From Halalkalicoccus sp. CG83 (GTDB taxonomy: Archaea; Halobacteriota; Halobacteria; Halobacteriales; Halalkalicoccaceae): a stretch of 64,000 nt of DNA. Made by a program: the position numbers and the translations under genes. The DNA is taken from positions 2,356,001 to 2,420,000 of the forward strand of contig NZ_JAZDDH010000001.1 in NCBI RefSeq assembly GCF_037081715.1, in the 5' to 3' direction. Under the pieces are notes generated by a model, which ran no database searches, was not told the origin of the DNA, and saw nothing but the letters and a program-made list of their open reading frames with translations. Below, in pieces: positions 51,242 to 60,857 of this stretch (position 1 is its first letter; each line of letters starts with the position of its first letter).

Positions 51242-52410
51242 TTCGCCACCTCCAACACGTGGACCGTCGTGCTAGCGACGGTGCCGCCGGCGTTGTGGAC
51301 CAGACCGGTCTCAGCGTCCGGGACGGCGTCGCTGTTGAGGTGGTCGCCGGTGAGCAGGCTTGCGACCTCGATGACCTGGCTTACGCCCGTCGCGCCGACG
51401 GGGTGGCCCTTCGCCTTCAGACCGCCCGAGAGGTTCACGGGTCGGTCACCGTCGGCGGTCGTCTCGCCCTCGCGCGCCGCCGTGATCCCCTCGCCGGGCT
51501 CGTAGAAGCCGATCGACTCGATCGCGAGCACCTCGGCGATGGTGAAGCAGTCGTGAACCTCGGCGACGTCGACGTCGTCGGCGTCGATCCCGGCGTCGGC
51601 GTACGCCTCGTTCGAGGCGTCCTCGGCGGCGGGCGTCCGCGCGAGGTACTCCCGATCGGCCAGCGCCATCCGGTCGCCGCCCTGGCCGCTGCCGGTGATC
51701 GCGACCGGAGCGTCGAGCGAGTGCTCCTCCGCGTACTCGTCGCTGACGAGCACTATCGCGCTCGCGCCGTCGCTGATCGGGCAGGCGTCGTACAGCCCGA
51801 GCGGCTCGGCGACGGGCGGCGCCTCCAGCACCTCCTCGACGGTGATCTCGCGTTGGAGCTGTGCGTAGTCGTTCTCGAGCGCGTTGGCGTGATTCTTCAC
51901 CGCGACGTGCGCGAGGTCCTCGCGCGAGCCGCCGTACTCCTCGAAGTAGGCGTTAGCCATCAGCGCGTACGCGCCGGGAAAGCTCATCCCCGCGCGGATC
52001 TCGAACAGTTCGTCCGCGGCGATCGAGAGCGCCTTCGTCGCGCCCGCGGTGCCGAGGTTGGTCATGCGTTCCGCGCCGCCGACGAGCATCACGTCGACCT
52101 CGCCGTTGCGGACGTTCCGGACCGCCTCGCGCACGGCAGCCCCGCTCGAGGCACAGGCACTCTCGAAGCGGGTCGCCGCGCCGTGGACGCCGGCGATCTC
52201 CGCCATCAGCGGCCCCTGGTGGCCCTGGTCCTCGGCGACCTCGCCCATGAAGTTGCCGTAGAAGAGCTCCTGAATCTCTCCGCGCGCTATCCCCGCATCC
52301 TCGATCGCGCCGTCGCTGGCCTCGGCGAACATGTCCCGAGCGGTTCGCTCGGGGAACTTGCCGAAGTGCGTATGACCCGTGCCAGCGATTCGAACACCTG
52401 TCATCGTCAC
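51238..52410 (-). CDS. Thiolase-family acetyl-CoA acetyltransferase
   Basis: A 390-residue thiolase of the archaeal/SCP2-like branch. C86 in ESACASSG is the acylated Cys; EVHDCFTIAE and GLKAKGHPVGATG carry the His residues. It either condenses acetyl-CoA or cleaves 3-ketoacyl-CoA. Two ATGs (52410 and 52404) fit; the TATA-like ataaattcc lies upstream. Cotranslated with its DUF35 partner. Without HMG-CoA synthase beside it, its place could be beta-oxidation rather than mevalonate synthesis. Confidence 0.9.
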   Translation of the reverse strand: MTMTGVRIAGTGHTHFGKFPERTARDMFAEASDGAIEDAGIARGEIQELFYGNFMGEVAEDQGHQGPLMAEIAGVHGAATRFESACASSGAAVREAVRNVRNGEVDVMLVGGAERMTNLGTAGATKALSIAADELFEIRAGMSFPGAYALMANAYFEEYGGSREDLAHVAVKNHANALENDYAQLQREITVEEVLEAPPVAEPLGLYDACPISDGASAIVLVSDEYAEEHSLDAPVAITGSGQGGDRMALADREYLARTPAAEDASNEAYADAGIDADDVDVAEVHDCFTIAEVLAIESIGFYEPGEGITAAREGETTADGDRPVNLSGGLKAKGHPVGATGVSQVIEVASLLTGDHLNSDAVPDAETGLVHNAGGTVASTTVHVLEVAK

Positions 52411-52460
52411 CCCTAGACGAGGAGTGCCTATAGGACTGCCGGAATTTATCCTCTACCTAC

Positions 52461-52721
52461 TTACATTCCCATGTCCGCGGCGGCGTCCGGGACCGGGAGA
52501 TCGTTCGGATCGTCCCCCAGCAGTTCGGCGGCGTGATCGAGCGCCATCTCGAAGCCGTAGTACCGCTCTCGCTCCTCGCCCGCCCCGTCGCGGACGATCA
52601 GCATCGCGTAGCCCGAGCGGTCCTGCGCGATCGAGGCCCGGCGGCCGTCACGCGCGAACTCGAGGACGCGCTCGGCGTCGGTCTCGTAGTACTCGGCGGC
52701 CGTCTCGCTCGTCTCGTTCAT
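52461..52721 (-). CDS. Small conserved haloarchaeal protein (DUF7111-like)
   Basis: An 86-residue acidic protein with AAEYYETDAERVLEFARDGRRASIAQD, ERYYGFEMALDHAAELLG and DLPVPDAAADMGM. I recognise it as a conserved haloarchaeal family of unknown function; the DUF number is from memory. No membrane segment or metal motif. Lies between acyl-CoA dehydrogenase and thiolase on the same strand, separated from both. Confidence 0.7.
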   Translation of the reverse strand: MNETSETAAEYYETDAERVLEFARDGRRASIAQDRSGYAMLIVRDGAGEERERYYGFEMALDHAAELLGDDPNDLPVPDAAADMGM

Positions 52722-52839
52722 ACCAGCCGTTCGTGGTGGTGGAAGGCAAACCCGTCGATCGGGATCAGCTCCTGCTCGCGATCCGGGGCAGGGGTGGTGG
52801 CCGATCGTCGAGCGCTCGGCGACGGATGGACCGATCCGG

Positions 52840-53982
52840 TCAGTCGAGCACCGAGTCGCCGATCGTGTTGCGCAGGATCTCGCTTGTCCCCTCGTAGATC
52901 TCGTTGAGCTTCGCGTCGCGATAGTAGCGCTCGACGTCGAAGTCCCGCGTGTAGCCGTAGCCGCCGTGGATCTGGATCGCCTCGTTCGCGACTTCCCTGC
53001 TGATCTCGCTGGCGTAGAGCTTCGCCTGGGCGGCCTCCTTTCTGAACTCCTCGCCGCGGATCTTCCGGTCGGCGGCGTCGTGCATCAGCAGGCGCGCGGC
53101 CCGGAGCTTGGTGTCCATGTCCGCGAGCTTGTGTTTGATCGTCTGGAACTCCCCGATGGGCTGGTCGAACTGCTCGCGTTCGCCCGCGTACTCGCGAGCG
53201 TCGTCGAGCGCGGCCTGCGCGAGGCCGACTCCGCGGGCGGCGATGGTGATGCGCCCGCCGTTCAGGGTCTTCAGTGCCTGGACGAAGCCGCGACCCTCCT
53301 CGCCGATCAGACGGGACTCGGGGATTCGCATCCCCGAGAAACGCAGTTCGGCGGTCGGACAGCCCTTGTCGCCGAGTTTGTGTTCGGTGCCCTCGACGTG
53401 GAAGCCGTCGTCCTCCTCGGGCCGGACGACGAAGGAGGAGATCCCCCGGCTGCCGGCCTCGGGGTCGGTCTTCGCGAACAGCGTGATCGTCTCCGCCACC
53501 GAGCCGTTCGAGATCCAGAGCTTCCCGCCGTCGACGACGTACTCGTCGCCGTCCTTCTCGGCACGGGTCTCCATCGCGGGGACGTCGCTCCCCGCGCCGG
53601 CCTCCGAGAGCGCGAACGCCCCCACCTCTCGCCCCTCCGCGAGCGGCACCAGGTACTCCTCCTTCTGGCTCTCGTCGCCGAACTCGTAGAGCATGTTGCC
53701 CGCGAGGCTGGTGTGGGCGGCGACGACGGTGCCGAGCCCGCCAGATCCCCTCGAGATCTCGGCGAGCCCGTCCGCGTAGGAGTGGTAGTCGAGGCCCGCC
53801 CCGCCGTACTTCTCGGGAAACGGCATTCCCATCAAACCGAGATCGCCCATCTCGCGGACGAGGTCGTGGGGGAACTCGTCGTTCTCGTCGATCTCCCCCG
53901 CGCGTGGTTTGACCTCCTCGTCGACGAACTCCGCGACCATCTCGTGGATCTGGCGCTGTTCGGCGGAGCGGCTGAAGTCCAT
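52840..53982 (-). CDS. Acyl-CoA dehydrogenase
   Basis: A 380-residue FAD enzyme introducing the alpha-beta double bond into acyl-CoA. FAD-binding LSEAGAGSDVPAMETRA and KLWISNGSVAETITLF, then IQIHGGYGYTRDFDVERYYRD and the catalytic Glu in YEGTSEILRNTIG. The position of this Glu matches short-chain/butyryl-CoA dehydrogenases. ATG 53982 starts MDFSRSAEQRQIHEMV, the usual N-terminus. Electrons would go to ETF, not encoded here. Confidence 0.93.
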   Translation of the reverse strand: MDFSRSAEQRQIHEMVAEFVDEEVKPRAGEIDENDEFPHDLVREMGDLGLMGMPFPEKYGGAGLDYHSYADGLAEISRGSGGLGTVVAAHTSLAGNMLYEFGDESQKEEYLVPLAEGREVGAFALSEAGAGSDVPAMETRAEKDGDEYVVDGGKLWISNGSVAETITLFAKTDPEAGSRGISSFVVRPEEDDGFHVEGTEHKLGDKGCPTAELRFSGMRIPESRLIGEEGRGFVQALKTLNGGRITIAARGVGLAQAALDDAREYAGEREQFDQPIGEFQTIKHKLADMDTKLRAARLLMHDAADRKIRGEEFRKEAAQAKLYASEISREVANEAIQIHGGYGYTRDFDVERYYRDAKLNEIYEGTSEILRNTIGDSVLD

Positions 53983-54136
53983 ACCACCTAATCTCGATGG
54001 TCGATGCTTTAGGTTTCGGTTCGATCGGGGCTCGCTCGGCACGCTCGCGTCGCCTTCGTCCGGTTCGGTGCCGTGATCCGTCCTCGGACGAACGACAGTG
54101 CTAAACCCCTCGGGCGGCGAGCACAGGTCCTGTGGG

Positions 54137-54145
54137 TTTTTTTAT
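54137..54145 (+). promoter_or_regulatory. TATA-like box of the squalene/phytoene synthase gene
   Basis: A T-rich ttttttatc element lies about 30 bases before ATG 54173, fixing the start against an in-frame codon at 54098. Confidence 0.5.
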
Positions 54146-54172
54146 CTCCGCGGCATAGAACCGGTAACGGCC

Positions 54173-55240
54173 ATGTCTGGATCCTCCCGGAGTTCACTTT
54201 CCGAAACCGCCGACCTCGAGTGGTGTCACGAGGCGGTCGATGGCGTCTCGCGGACGTTCGCGCTCACCATCGACGTCCTCGACGAGCCCATGTCGTCGTA
54301 CATCTGCGTCGGATATCTCCTCTGTCGCGTCGCCGACACCGTCGAGGACGCCAACCACCTGCCACCGACCGAGCAGACGGCGATCCTCAGAACGTACGAC
54401 GCGCTGCTCGATCCGGAGGACCCGACCGACGTCGCGGCGTTCATGGAGCGCGTCGAGCCGTGGATCCCCGCGGCGGAGGAGCGCTCGGCCGACTGGAACG
54501 TCGTCGCGGAGGCTCCCCGCGTGCTCCGGGCGTTCGAACGCCAGCCCGCCGCGGTCCAGGAGGCGATCCGACCCCCCGTCCGTGAGCTCGTCTCCGGAAT
54601 GGCGCTGTTCGTCGAGCGCTACGCCGAGGAGGGCGGGCTCCGGATCCAGAGCCGCGAGGAACTCGAGGAGTACTGCTACTACGCCGCGGGCACCGTCGGG
54701 AAGCTCATCACCAACCTCGTCTGTCGCGACGGCGTCGAGGATCGAACCGAACGTCGGCTCTACGACACCGCCGAGTCGTTCGGCCTGCTGCTCCAGCTGG
54801 TGAACATCTCGAAGGACGTCCACGACGACGTCCACGAGGAGAACAACGTCTACCTCCCGGCCGACTGGCTCGAACGCGAGGGCGTCGCCCAGGAGGCGGT
54901 CTGTGCCGAGGAGAACGTCGCAGAGTCGGCGACGGTCGTCCGGCGGACAGCGGACCACGCGCGCACGTTCCTCGACGACGCCCAGCGCTACCTCCAGGCG
55001 GTCCCCAAGACCGACGGCAACCGGCTCGCGGCCTGGGCGATCCCCTACCTGCTCGCGGTCGGCACCCTTCGGGAGCTCTCCGAGCGGCCCGAGGACGCCC
55101 TCTCGGAGACGGGCGTGAAGATCTCGCGCCAGGAGGTCCAGGCGATCGTCAGCCGGACGCTCGGCGAGACCGACGGCGAGGCGCTCCCCGAACTGCGCCG
55201 AGCGATCGACCGACAGCCGTTTCACCGAGCCCGAAGCTAA
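54173..55240 (+). CDS. Squalene/phytoene synthase family protein
   Basis: A 355-residue all-helical head-to-head prenyl synthase. The two Asp-rich motifs are D55-TVE-D59 (CRVADTVED) and NISKDVHDD; EYCYYAAGTVGKLITNL is the conserved central helix. It couples two farnesyl diphosphates to squalene or two geranylgeranyl diphosphates to phytoene. The YCYYAAGTVG helix and single-gene context without carotenoid genes favour squalene synthase. The N-terminal 15 residues are polar. Convergent with a small gene, sharing four bases. Confidence 0.87.
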   Translation: MSGSSRSSLSETADLEWCHEAVDGVSRTFALTIDVLDEPMSSYICVGYLLCRVADTVEDANHLPPTEQTAILRTYDALLDPEDPTDVAAFMERVEPWIPAAEERSADWNVVAEAPRVLRAFERQPAAVQEAIRPPVRELVSGMALFVERYAEEGGLRIQSREELEEYCYYAAGTVGKLITNLVCRDGVEDRTERRLYDTAESFGLLLQLVNISKDVHDDVHEENNVYLPADWLEREGVAQEAVCAEENVAESATVVRRTADHARTFLDDAQRYLQAVPKTDGNRLAAWAIPYLLAVGTLRELSERPEDALSETGVKISRQEVQAIVSRTLGETDGEALPELRRAIDRQPFHRARS

Positions 55241-55521
55241 CCGGTATCACACGCGAGCCGTTCGGCGAGCGAGAGCGCGCGTTCGATGCGCTCGTCGGCC
55301 TCCTCGCTTCCCGTCTCCTCGATCGACTCGAGTAGCTCGATCACCTGCCGTGCACCCTCACGGCGCGTCTCGGCGGGAGCCTCACGGATCTCTGCTGCGA
55401 CCGCCTGGGCCTCGCCGAGCCACCGGTTCGCGCGGTGATCGATCGGGAGCTCCTCGGTCGCCTCGAGCTCCGCGTGAAGCTCGTCGGCGAGCGCCGCGGG
55501 CTCCTCGTCCTGCTGGTCCAC
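55237..55521 (-). CDS. Small acidic helical protein
   Basis: A 94-residue, Glu/Ala-rich protein predicted to be entirely helical, without Trp-rich or metal motifs (one Cys, near the end). I do not recognise a function. It starts three bases after the stop of the 3-hydroxyacyl-CoA dehydrogenase gene on the same strand, so it is cotranscribed with it. Confidence 0.6.
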   Translation of the reverse strand: MDQQDEEPAALADELHAELEATEELPIDHRANRWLGEAQAVAAEIREAPAETRREGARQVIELLESIEETGSEEADERIERALSLAERLACDTG

Positions 55522-55524
55522 GGT

Positions 55525-56373
55525 TTAGTACTCGTAGAACCCCCGTCCCGATTTCTTCCCGAGGTCGCCCGCCTCGACCTTCCGTTTCAGGAGATAGGCG
55601 GGTTTGTACCGATCGCCGAGCTCCTCGTACAGGGTTCGCGAGGCGTTCAGACAGACGTCGAGCCCGATGTGGTCGGCGAGCTCCAGAGGACCCATCGGGA
55701 CGTTCGTCCCCAGTCGCATACCCGCGTCGACGTCCTCCCTCGTGGCGACACCTTCGTCGAACGCACGGACCCCCTCGTTGATCCAGGGCATCAGGATGCG
55801 GTTGGTGACGAAGCCGGGCTTGTCGTCGGACTCCCAGGTGGTCTTCCCGAGCGCCTCCGCGAACGCGTGGGCGAGCGCCGTGGTCTCCTCGTCCGTGCGC
55901 TCGCCGACGACCACCTCGACGCCCTCCATGATCGGGACGGGGTTCATGAAGTGGAGCCCGACCACTCGTGAAGCGCGGTCCGTCGCGTTCGCGATGGTCG
56001 TGATCGACAGCGTGGAGGTGTTGGTCGCGAGCGCCACGTCCTCGTCGACGATTCCGTCGAGGTCGGCGAAGACCTCTCGTTTGACGTCCATCTCCTCGAG
56101 GGCAGCCTCGACGACAAGGTCGCAGTCCGCGAGATCGGCGAGATCGGTCGTGCCGGTGATGCGTTCGACGGCAGCGTCGGCCTCCTCCCTGCTCAGCCGG
56201 TCCTTCGAGACGAACCGCTCCAGGCTGTCGTCGATCGACTCGAACCCCCGCTCGACGAAACCCTCCTCGACGTCGCGCATCCTCACCTCGTAGCCGTTCG
56301 TCGCGGCGACCTGCGCGATCCCGCTGCCCATCGTACCCGCGCCGACGACGCCGACCCGCTCGATCGAGTCCAT
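55525..56373 (-). CDS. 3-hydroxyacyl-CoA dehydrogenase (3-hydroxybutyryl-CoA type)
   Basis: A 282-residue NAD enzyme with GVVGAGTMGSGIAQ as the dinucleotide fold, then ATNTSTLSIT and LHFMNPVPIMEGVEVV containing catalytic H141, and the C-terminal GPLELADHIGLD and KKSGRGFYEY. Length fits the stand-alone short form of bacteria and archaea. ATG 56373 (MDSIERVG) is preferred over ATG 56385. With the nearby hydratase, dehydrogenase and thiolase it completes a beta-oxidation cycle within the window. Confidence 0.93.
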   Translation of the reverse strand: MDSIERVGVVGAGTMGSGIAQVAATNGYEVRMRDVEEGFVERGFESIDDSLERFVSKDRLSREEADAAVERITGTTDLADLADCDLVVEAALEEMDVKREVFADLDGIVDEDVALATNTSTLSITTIANATDRASRVVGLHFMNPVPIMEGVEVVVGERTDEETTALAHAFAEALGKTTWESDDKPGFVTNRILMPWINEGVRAFDEGVATREDVDAGMRLGTNVPMGPLELADHIGLDVCLNASRTLYEELGDRYKPAYLLKRKVEAGDLGKKSGRGFYEY

Positions 56374-56520
56374 CGTTCGAACCATGGGAGCGCTTCGACG
56401 GCGCCACTCCTAAGCGTGCCGTCAGAGGTTTACTATCTCGGTAGTTAGATCTCTCCACGATCGTTCGTTTTCGAGCGACTGACGCGACGAGAGCCCGGGA
56501 TTCCGGAGGGTGGCAGTACA

Positions 56521-56530
56521 TTCTTATAGG
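56521..56530 (+). promoter_or_regulatory. TATA-like box of the aldolase-FBPase operon
   Basis: ttcttatagg lies about 26 bases before the aldolase ATG (56553), consistent with a leaderless message. Confidence 0.55.
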
Positions 56531-56552
56531 ATGTTACCCGACTCCAAAACAG

Positions 56553-57374
56553 ATGCTTCCACTGACCGACTCCCCGATCGCACGGGACGGAAAGATACTG
56601 ATCCTGGCGTACGATCACGGGCTCGAGCACGGGCCGGTCGACTTCGAACCGGTGCCCGGGACGATGGATCCCGAACGGATCTTCGAGACCGCCACGCACG
56701 ACGCGGTGACCGCGACCGCCGTCCAGAAGGGGGTCGCGGAGGCGTACTACCCCTCCTACGAGGACGAGGTGAACCTGCTGTTGAAGCTCAACGGCACCTC
56801 GAACCTCTGGATGGGCGAGCACGACTCGGCGGTGAACTGCTCGACCGACTACGCCGCCGAACTGGGCGCCGACGCCGTCGGCTTCACGCTCTACGGCGGC
56901 TCGAACCACGAGGTCGAGATGGCCGAGGAGTTCCGCGAGATCCAGGAGGGAGCCCGCGAACACGACATGCCCGTCGTCATGTGGTCGTATCCGCGCGGCC
57001 AGGGGCTGAAGAACGACACCAAGCCGGACGTGATATCGTACGCGACGCGGCTCGGACTCGAACTCGGCGCCGACGTCACGAAGGTGAAGTACCCCGGCAG
57101 CCCCGAGGCGATGGAGCACGCCTGCTCGATGGCCGGCAAGACGAAGGTGATCATGTCCGGCGGTTCGAAGACCGACGACCGGGCGTTCCTCGAGACGGTC
57201 GAGGAGGCGATGAACGCCGGCGCCTCCGGACTGGCGGTCGGCCGCAACGTCTTCCAGCGCGAGGACCCCGAGTCGATCCTCGACGGCCTCGAGAAGGTGA
57301 TCTTCGAGGGCGCGACCGCCGAGGAGGCGCTCGAGGGCGGCGGAGCCGAGGCCGCAACCGCGACTGACGACTGA
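56553..57374 (+). CDS. Archaeal class I fructose-1,6-bisphosphate aldolase
   Basis: A 273-residue Schiff-base aldolase of the DhnA/archaeal FBPA family. K179 (KVKYPGS) is the expected Schiff-base Lys, Y146 (WSYPRG) the catalytic Tyr and D21 (AYDHG) is conserved. The same family includes 2-amino-3,7-dideoxy-D-threo-hept-6-ulosonate synthase; direct linkage to FBPase (one-base overlap) makes the sugar-phosphate role more likely. Works in gluconeogenesis. Confidence 0.88.
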   Translation: MLPLTDSPIARDGKILILAYDHGLEHGPVDFEPVPGTMDPERIFETATHDAVTATAVQKGVAEAYYPSYEDEVNLLLKLNGTSNLWMGEHDSAVNCSTDYAAELGADAVGFTLYGGSNHEVEMAEEFREIQEGAREHDMPVVMWSYPRGQGLKNDTKPDVISYATRLGLELGADVTKVKYPGSPEAMEHACSMAGKTKVIMSGGSKTDDRAFLETVEEAMNAGASGLAVGRNVFQREDPESILDGLEKVIFEGATAEEALEGGGAEAATATDD

Positions 57375-58240
57375 TGGACGCACGCTCGGAGACGACCGTC
57401 GAAGCGGTCCTCGAGACGGTCGCACGGTGTGCTCCCGAGATCCGCTCGGCGCTGCCCGGCAGACGCGTCGAGAGCAGCGAGACCAACCCCAGCGGCGAGG
57501 TTCGGATGGCGGCCGACGCGTACGCCGACGACCTGCTCGAGGAACGATTGGGCGCGATCGACGGCGTCGACGAGTACGCCAGCGAGGAGCGGGCGGGCGT
57601 GGTCGAGACGGGGGAGGGAGGTGAACTCTCCGTCGGCGTCGACCCGCTCGACGGCTCCTCGAACCTCAAGCCCAACAACACGATGGGGACCATAGTGGGA
57701 GTGTACGACGAGGCACTCCCCGCCGCGGGCGATCACCTGATCGCGGCCGCCTACGTGCTCTACGGCCCGATCACGACGATGGCGGCGGCGGTCGACGGCG
57801 AGGTCACGGAGTACGTCGTCGAGGACGGCGAGCGCGAGGCGGTCCGCGAGGACGTCGAACTCCCCGACGACCCGACGGTCTACGGCTTCGGCGGGCGCGT
57901 CCCCGACTGGCCCGAGGAGTTCGCGGCGTACGTCGAGGAGGTCGAGTCCGACCCGAGCCTGAAGCTCAGATACGGCGGCTCGATGATCGGCGACGTGAAC
58001 CAGATCCTGACTTACGGTGGGATCTACGGTTATCCGGCGCTCGAGTCGGCTCCCGAGGGCAAGCTTCGGCTTCAGTTCGAGGGCTACCCCGTCGGCTACG
58101 TGCTGGAGTGTGCCGGCGGGCGGTCCTCGAACGGCGAGCGTTCCCTACTGGCGGTCGAACCGACCGACCTCCACCAGCGGACGCCGGTCCACGTCGGCTC
58201 GACGGGGCTGATCGACCGACTCGAGAAGGCACTGGACTGA
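57374..58240 (+). CDS. fbp: Fructose-1,6-bisphosphatase (class I-type)
   Basis: A 288-residue phosphatase with the metal-binding signature [17 protein letters not shown] and the substrate region [17 protein letters not shown], ending with [19 protein letters not shown]. It dephosphorylates the aldolase product to fructose 6-phosphate. The gene begins on the last base of the aldolase stop codon, so the two consecutive gluconeogenic steps are coupled. Confidence 0.92.
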   Translation: MDARSETTVEAVLETVARCAPEIRSALPGRRVESSETNPSGEVRMAADAYADDLLEERLGAIDGVDEYASEERAGVVETGEGGELSVGVDPLDGSSNLKPNNTMGTIVGVYDEALPAAGDHLIAAAYVLYGPITTMAAAVDGEVTEYVVEDGEREAVREDVELPDDPTVYGFGGRVPDWPEEFAAYVEEVESDPSLKLRYGGSMIGDVNQILTYGGIYGYPALESAPEGKLRLQFEGYPVGYVLECAGGRSSNGERSLLAVEPTDLHQRTPVHVGSTGLIDRLEKALD

Positions 58241-58323
58241 CACCGCCGAAACGAGCCGAACGAGCGCCAGCAGAACCGCGCTCGAGGAATCCCGTTTCGA
58301 ACGTCGGAGGACGAGAACGAGCA

Positions 58324-58331
58324 GTCTTATT
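58324..58331 (+). promoter_or_regulatory. TATA-like box of the cupin gene
   Basis: tcttattt lies about 28 bases before ATG 58355 and supports that start over an in-frame codon at 58331. Confidence 0.45.
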
Positions 58332-58354
58332 TGAGCTACTCGAGACGTCCGCAC

Positions 58355-58747
58355 ATGCCACGCGACTACGACCGATCCGCGATTCCTGCCGTACACGACC
58401 TGCAGAACGTCACGCCCTATCGCGAGGAGCCCGGGTTCGAACAGGTCGTCTTTCGCGGCATCGATCAGATGATCGGCTTCTCCCGAATCGGTCCCCGAAA
58501 GCCGGACGGCGAGCCCCACACGCACCCGTACGAACAGATGAACATGCTCGTCGAGGGGCGCCTCGACTTCCTCGTCGACGGCGAGCGAGTCGAACTCGAA
58601 CCCTACGACGCGTTGGCGATCCCTCCCGAGATCCCCCATACCTCACGAGCGGTCGCCGGGGAGACCGCGACGCTTCTGGCCTTCTGGCCGCTTCGAGAGG
58701 ACCGGCTCGACGGAACGGCGTATCAACAGGAGTTTCCCGACCTGTAG
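58355..58747 (+). CDS. Cupin-domain protein
   Basis: A 130-residue single cupin. First motif GEPHTHPYEQMNMLVEGRLDF provides two His and a Glu/Gln set; second motif IPPEIPHTSRA gives another His, so a metal site is complete. Small cupins act as dioxygenases, isomerases or sensors; nothing here narrows the substrate. Contrast with the broken cupin at 35713. Confidence 0.82.
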   Translation: MPRDYDRSAIPAVHDLQNVTPYREEPGFEQVVFRGIDQMIGFSRIGPRKPDGEPHTHPYEQMNMLVEGRLDFLVDGERVELEPYDALAIPPEIPHTSRAVAGETATLLAFWPLREDRLDGTAYQQEFPDL

Positions 58748-58932
58748 ATGGCAGTTTCGCGGGGTGCCGCGATGAGAACGGGCGGTCACAGAGCGGTCTC
58801 TCTCCGTCGAGAATCGTCGTTCCAGACCCACGACACCCGAAGGAACGCCAGGGCTGCCCGATCGGGACGTTCCCTGTCGGCCGATACCGGCGACCGAACG
58901 AGGGGAGACGCCGTTGGGGCTGATCGCCTCTA

Positions 58933-59106
58933 CTAGACGACTTGTAGATGTCCCTCTCGAAGCTCCTCGTCGGTGAAGTCCTTGCCGTGGAACTCCTGCA
59001 TGTGTCGCTGAGCCAGTTCGAGCGCCTCCTCCTCGTCCTCCGATTGGATGATGAACCGACAGTCGTTCTGTGCCGCCTCGCAATCGAGTTTGTGTGCTTG
59101 TGCCAT
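58933..59106 (-). CDS. DUF1059 small protein
   Basis: A 57-residue protein, MAQAHKLDCEAAQNDCRF, then SEDEEEALELAQRHMQEFHG and a short acidic tail. Two Cys near the N-terminus and the His-x2-x-x-His stretch match the DUF1059 pattern. Function of the family is unknown. The 185 bases before it (58748-58932) hold nothing identifiable, and the 179 bases after it contain only a ggtatac element and a gatagctatc palindrome (59154-59163). Confidence 0.75.
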   Translation of the reverse strand: MAQAHKLDCEAAQNDCRFIIQSEDEEEALELAQRHMQEFHGKDFTDEELREGHLQVV

Positions 59107-59285
59107 AGGTCGTTTTCGTATACCCCGTTCGAGTACTACGTGATCGGCAATCAGATAGCTATCTCCTGACAGCTCTGCAGCCCCTGAGGTTCGTGCAGTC
59201 CATGAAAAGTAGTCACCGGATGCACCTCCAGGAGCCAGCGTACTCGTCGTCAGCGATACCGATACCTGCAGGAGAGCGGGAGACG

Positions 59286-60380
59286 CTAGTCGATCTCGAA
59301 GCGAAGCAGCGCGCCGTAGCCGCCGAACGCCTGTTCGAACTGCTCGCCGCGTTCGAGGTCGGTGGGAACGAGGACGTGGTCGGCCTCGATCTCCTCTGCC
59401 TGCTCGATCAGATCGCCGGTCTCCTCCGCGGGGACCGACTCCGAGAGCAGGAGCGTCCCGACGGCGTCGAACTCCAGGGCCCGCTCGACCTTCTCGCGGC
59501 CGTAGACGACCTCCTCGCCCTCGTCGACCGCACTGAAGAACCGATCGAGCGCCTCGCGGGCCGGGCGGTCATCGGCCGCGGTGAGGTGGTCCTCGGCCCG
59601 GTCGACGAGCTGTCGGAGTCCCTGTTCGGAGGCGTACTCCACAGTATAAGTACCAGCGATCCGATCGCGGAGGCGGTGATCGAGGCGGTCGTCGCCGGTG
59701 AACTCCTCGACCGTGATCTCGGTGCCCCCTAGCAGGAGTTCGTCGACCGGCTCCTCGCCGAGGAAGGCGCGTTCGGCGGCGTCGGCGACGTCGTCGAAGA
59801 ACCCCTCCTTCCACTCGGCCTGGCGGTCCTGGAGGGCCTCGCCCTCGGCCTCCTCGGGTGCGCCCTCCAGCGAGGGGGTCTCCTCGGCCATCTCGTTCTC
59901 GAGCGTCTCGATCGGGACGACCTCCTCGCCTTCGAGACGGCCGAGCGCGGCGCCGCCTCGTTCGACGACGAGCAGGCCGTAGGTCGACGAGGGCTCGGTC
60001 AGGCTCTCGAGCGGACCGACGTCGAACTCGTTTGAGTGCTCGTAGACGAGGTCGTCGATCGGCGTCGGGAGGTCGTCGAAGACGTACGTCACGAGTTCCT
60101 CGTCGTCGGTGACGCCCGCGTAGACGACGATCCCGTTCTCGGGCGTCTCGTCGTAATCCTGAAGGAGGTGTCGGAGCTCCTCGAGCGCGTCCTTCAGGTG
60201 TTTGTTCATGGGACCCGAGTCGCCGTACTCGGACTCGGCGTGGTCTCGTTCGATCCGGTTGTGTGCTGCCTCGAGCGACTCGTTCGGCGGAACCGCGAGA
60301 GTGACGAGACTCGTTCGGTCGGCCGAGGTGCTCTCGACGGCTTCGATCCGTTCGCGAAGGGCGTGGGTGTTCGAGCTCAT
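59286..60380 (-). CDS. Vms1/eRF1-like protein without GGQ
   Basis: A 364-residue protein with the three-part release-factor architecture. The N-terminal half (TSLVTLAVPPNESLEAAHNRI, then LQDYDETPENGIVVYAGV) follows aRF1; the middle domain YGLLVVERGGAALGRLEGEEV leads into a loop where aRF1 has GGQ, but here the loop is acidic (around residues 165-195) without GGQ; LGGTEITVEEF and the C-terminal TLLLSE complete it. Relatives of yeast Vms1 release peptidyl-tRNA from stalled ribosomes. Lack of GGQ means hydrolysis would need another residue, or the protein works in a different way. Confidence 0.75.
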   Translation of the reverse strand: MSSNTHALRERIEAVESTSADRTSLVTLAVPPNESLEAAHNRIERDHAESEYGDSGPMNKHLKDALEELRHLLQDYDETPENGIVVYAGVTDDEELVTYVFDDLPTPIDDLVYEHSNEFDVGPLESLTEPSSTYGLLVVERGGAALGRLEGEEVVPIETLENEMAEETPSLEGAPEEAEGEALQDRQAEWKEGFFDDVADAAERAFLGEEPVDELLLGGTEITVEEFTGDDRLDHRLRDRIAGTYTVEYASEQGLRQLVDRAEDHLTAADDRPAREALDRFFSAVDEGEEVVYGREKVERALEFDAVGTLLLSESVPAEETGDLIEQAEEIEADHVLVPTDLERGEQFEQAFGGYGALLRFEID

Positions 60381-60512
60381 GATGAAAGAGTGTGCGTTCG
60401 TCTTCGTCGCTACGTGGAAACCGTCGGCGCTGCCTCGTAAACGTTGGTCTTTCGAGCGCGCCCTGTGAGACGCTGGCGTTCGTCGTGTCGAACGCCTCGT
60501 GGCACGACGACT

Positions 60513-60710
60513 CTACACCGGCGGGTGAACGAGGAGCACGTCGACCAGCGCCGCCGTCGCGACCAGCGAGGCGATCACGAGCGCCGCGACCAGGGAGACG
60601 GAGAGCACCGTCTGAGCGAGGAGGCCCGCCGCGTACGCACCCGGGATCAGGCCGAGCGCTAGATCGTATCGAGACACCGTCAAGTCACCGCCCGTAGTAC
60701 TCTCCGACAT
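60513..60710 (-). CDS. Small two-helix membrane protein
   Basis: A 65-residue protein: polar N-terminus, then two hydrophobic stretches (about 17-35 and 38-60) separated by a short turn. It belongs to no family I recognise. Ends at 60513 with the gap to the Vms1-like gene start being 132 bases. Confidence 0.55.
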   Translation of the reverse strand: MSESTTGGDLTVSRYDLALGLIPGAYAAGLLAQTVLSVSLVAALVIASLVATAALVDVLLVHPPV

Positions 60711-60857
60711 GGCTAATTAGATGTAATTAACGCGCTTCACTAAAAGGTCCGGCCGACGTTCGCAAGCACCGGCGATCGTTCGGGTCGGGGCGCTCGGCGC
60801 TCGCCTCTCGCCGGGTTCGAGCGTAGAACTATGTCGAGGCGGTCGAGACGGGTCGAC

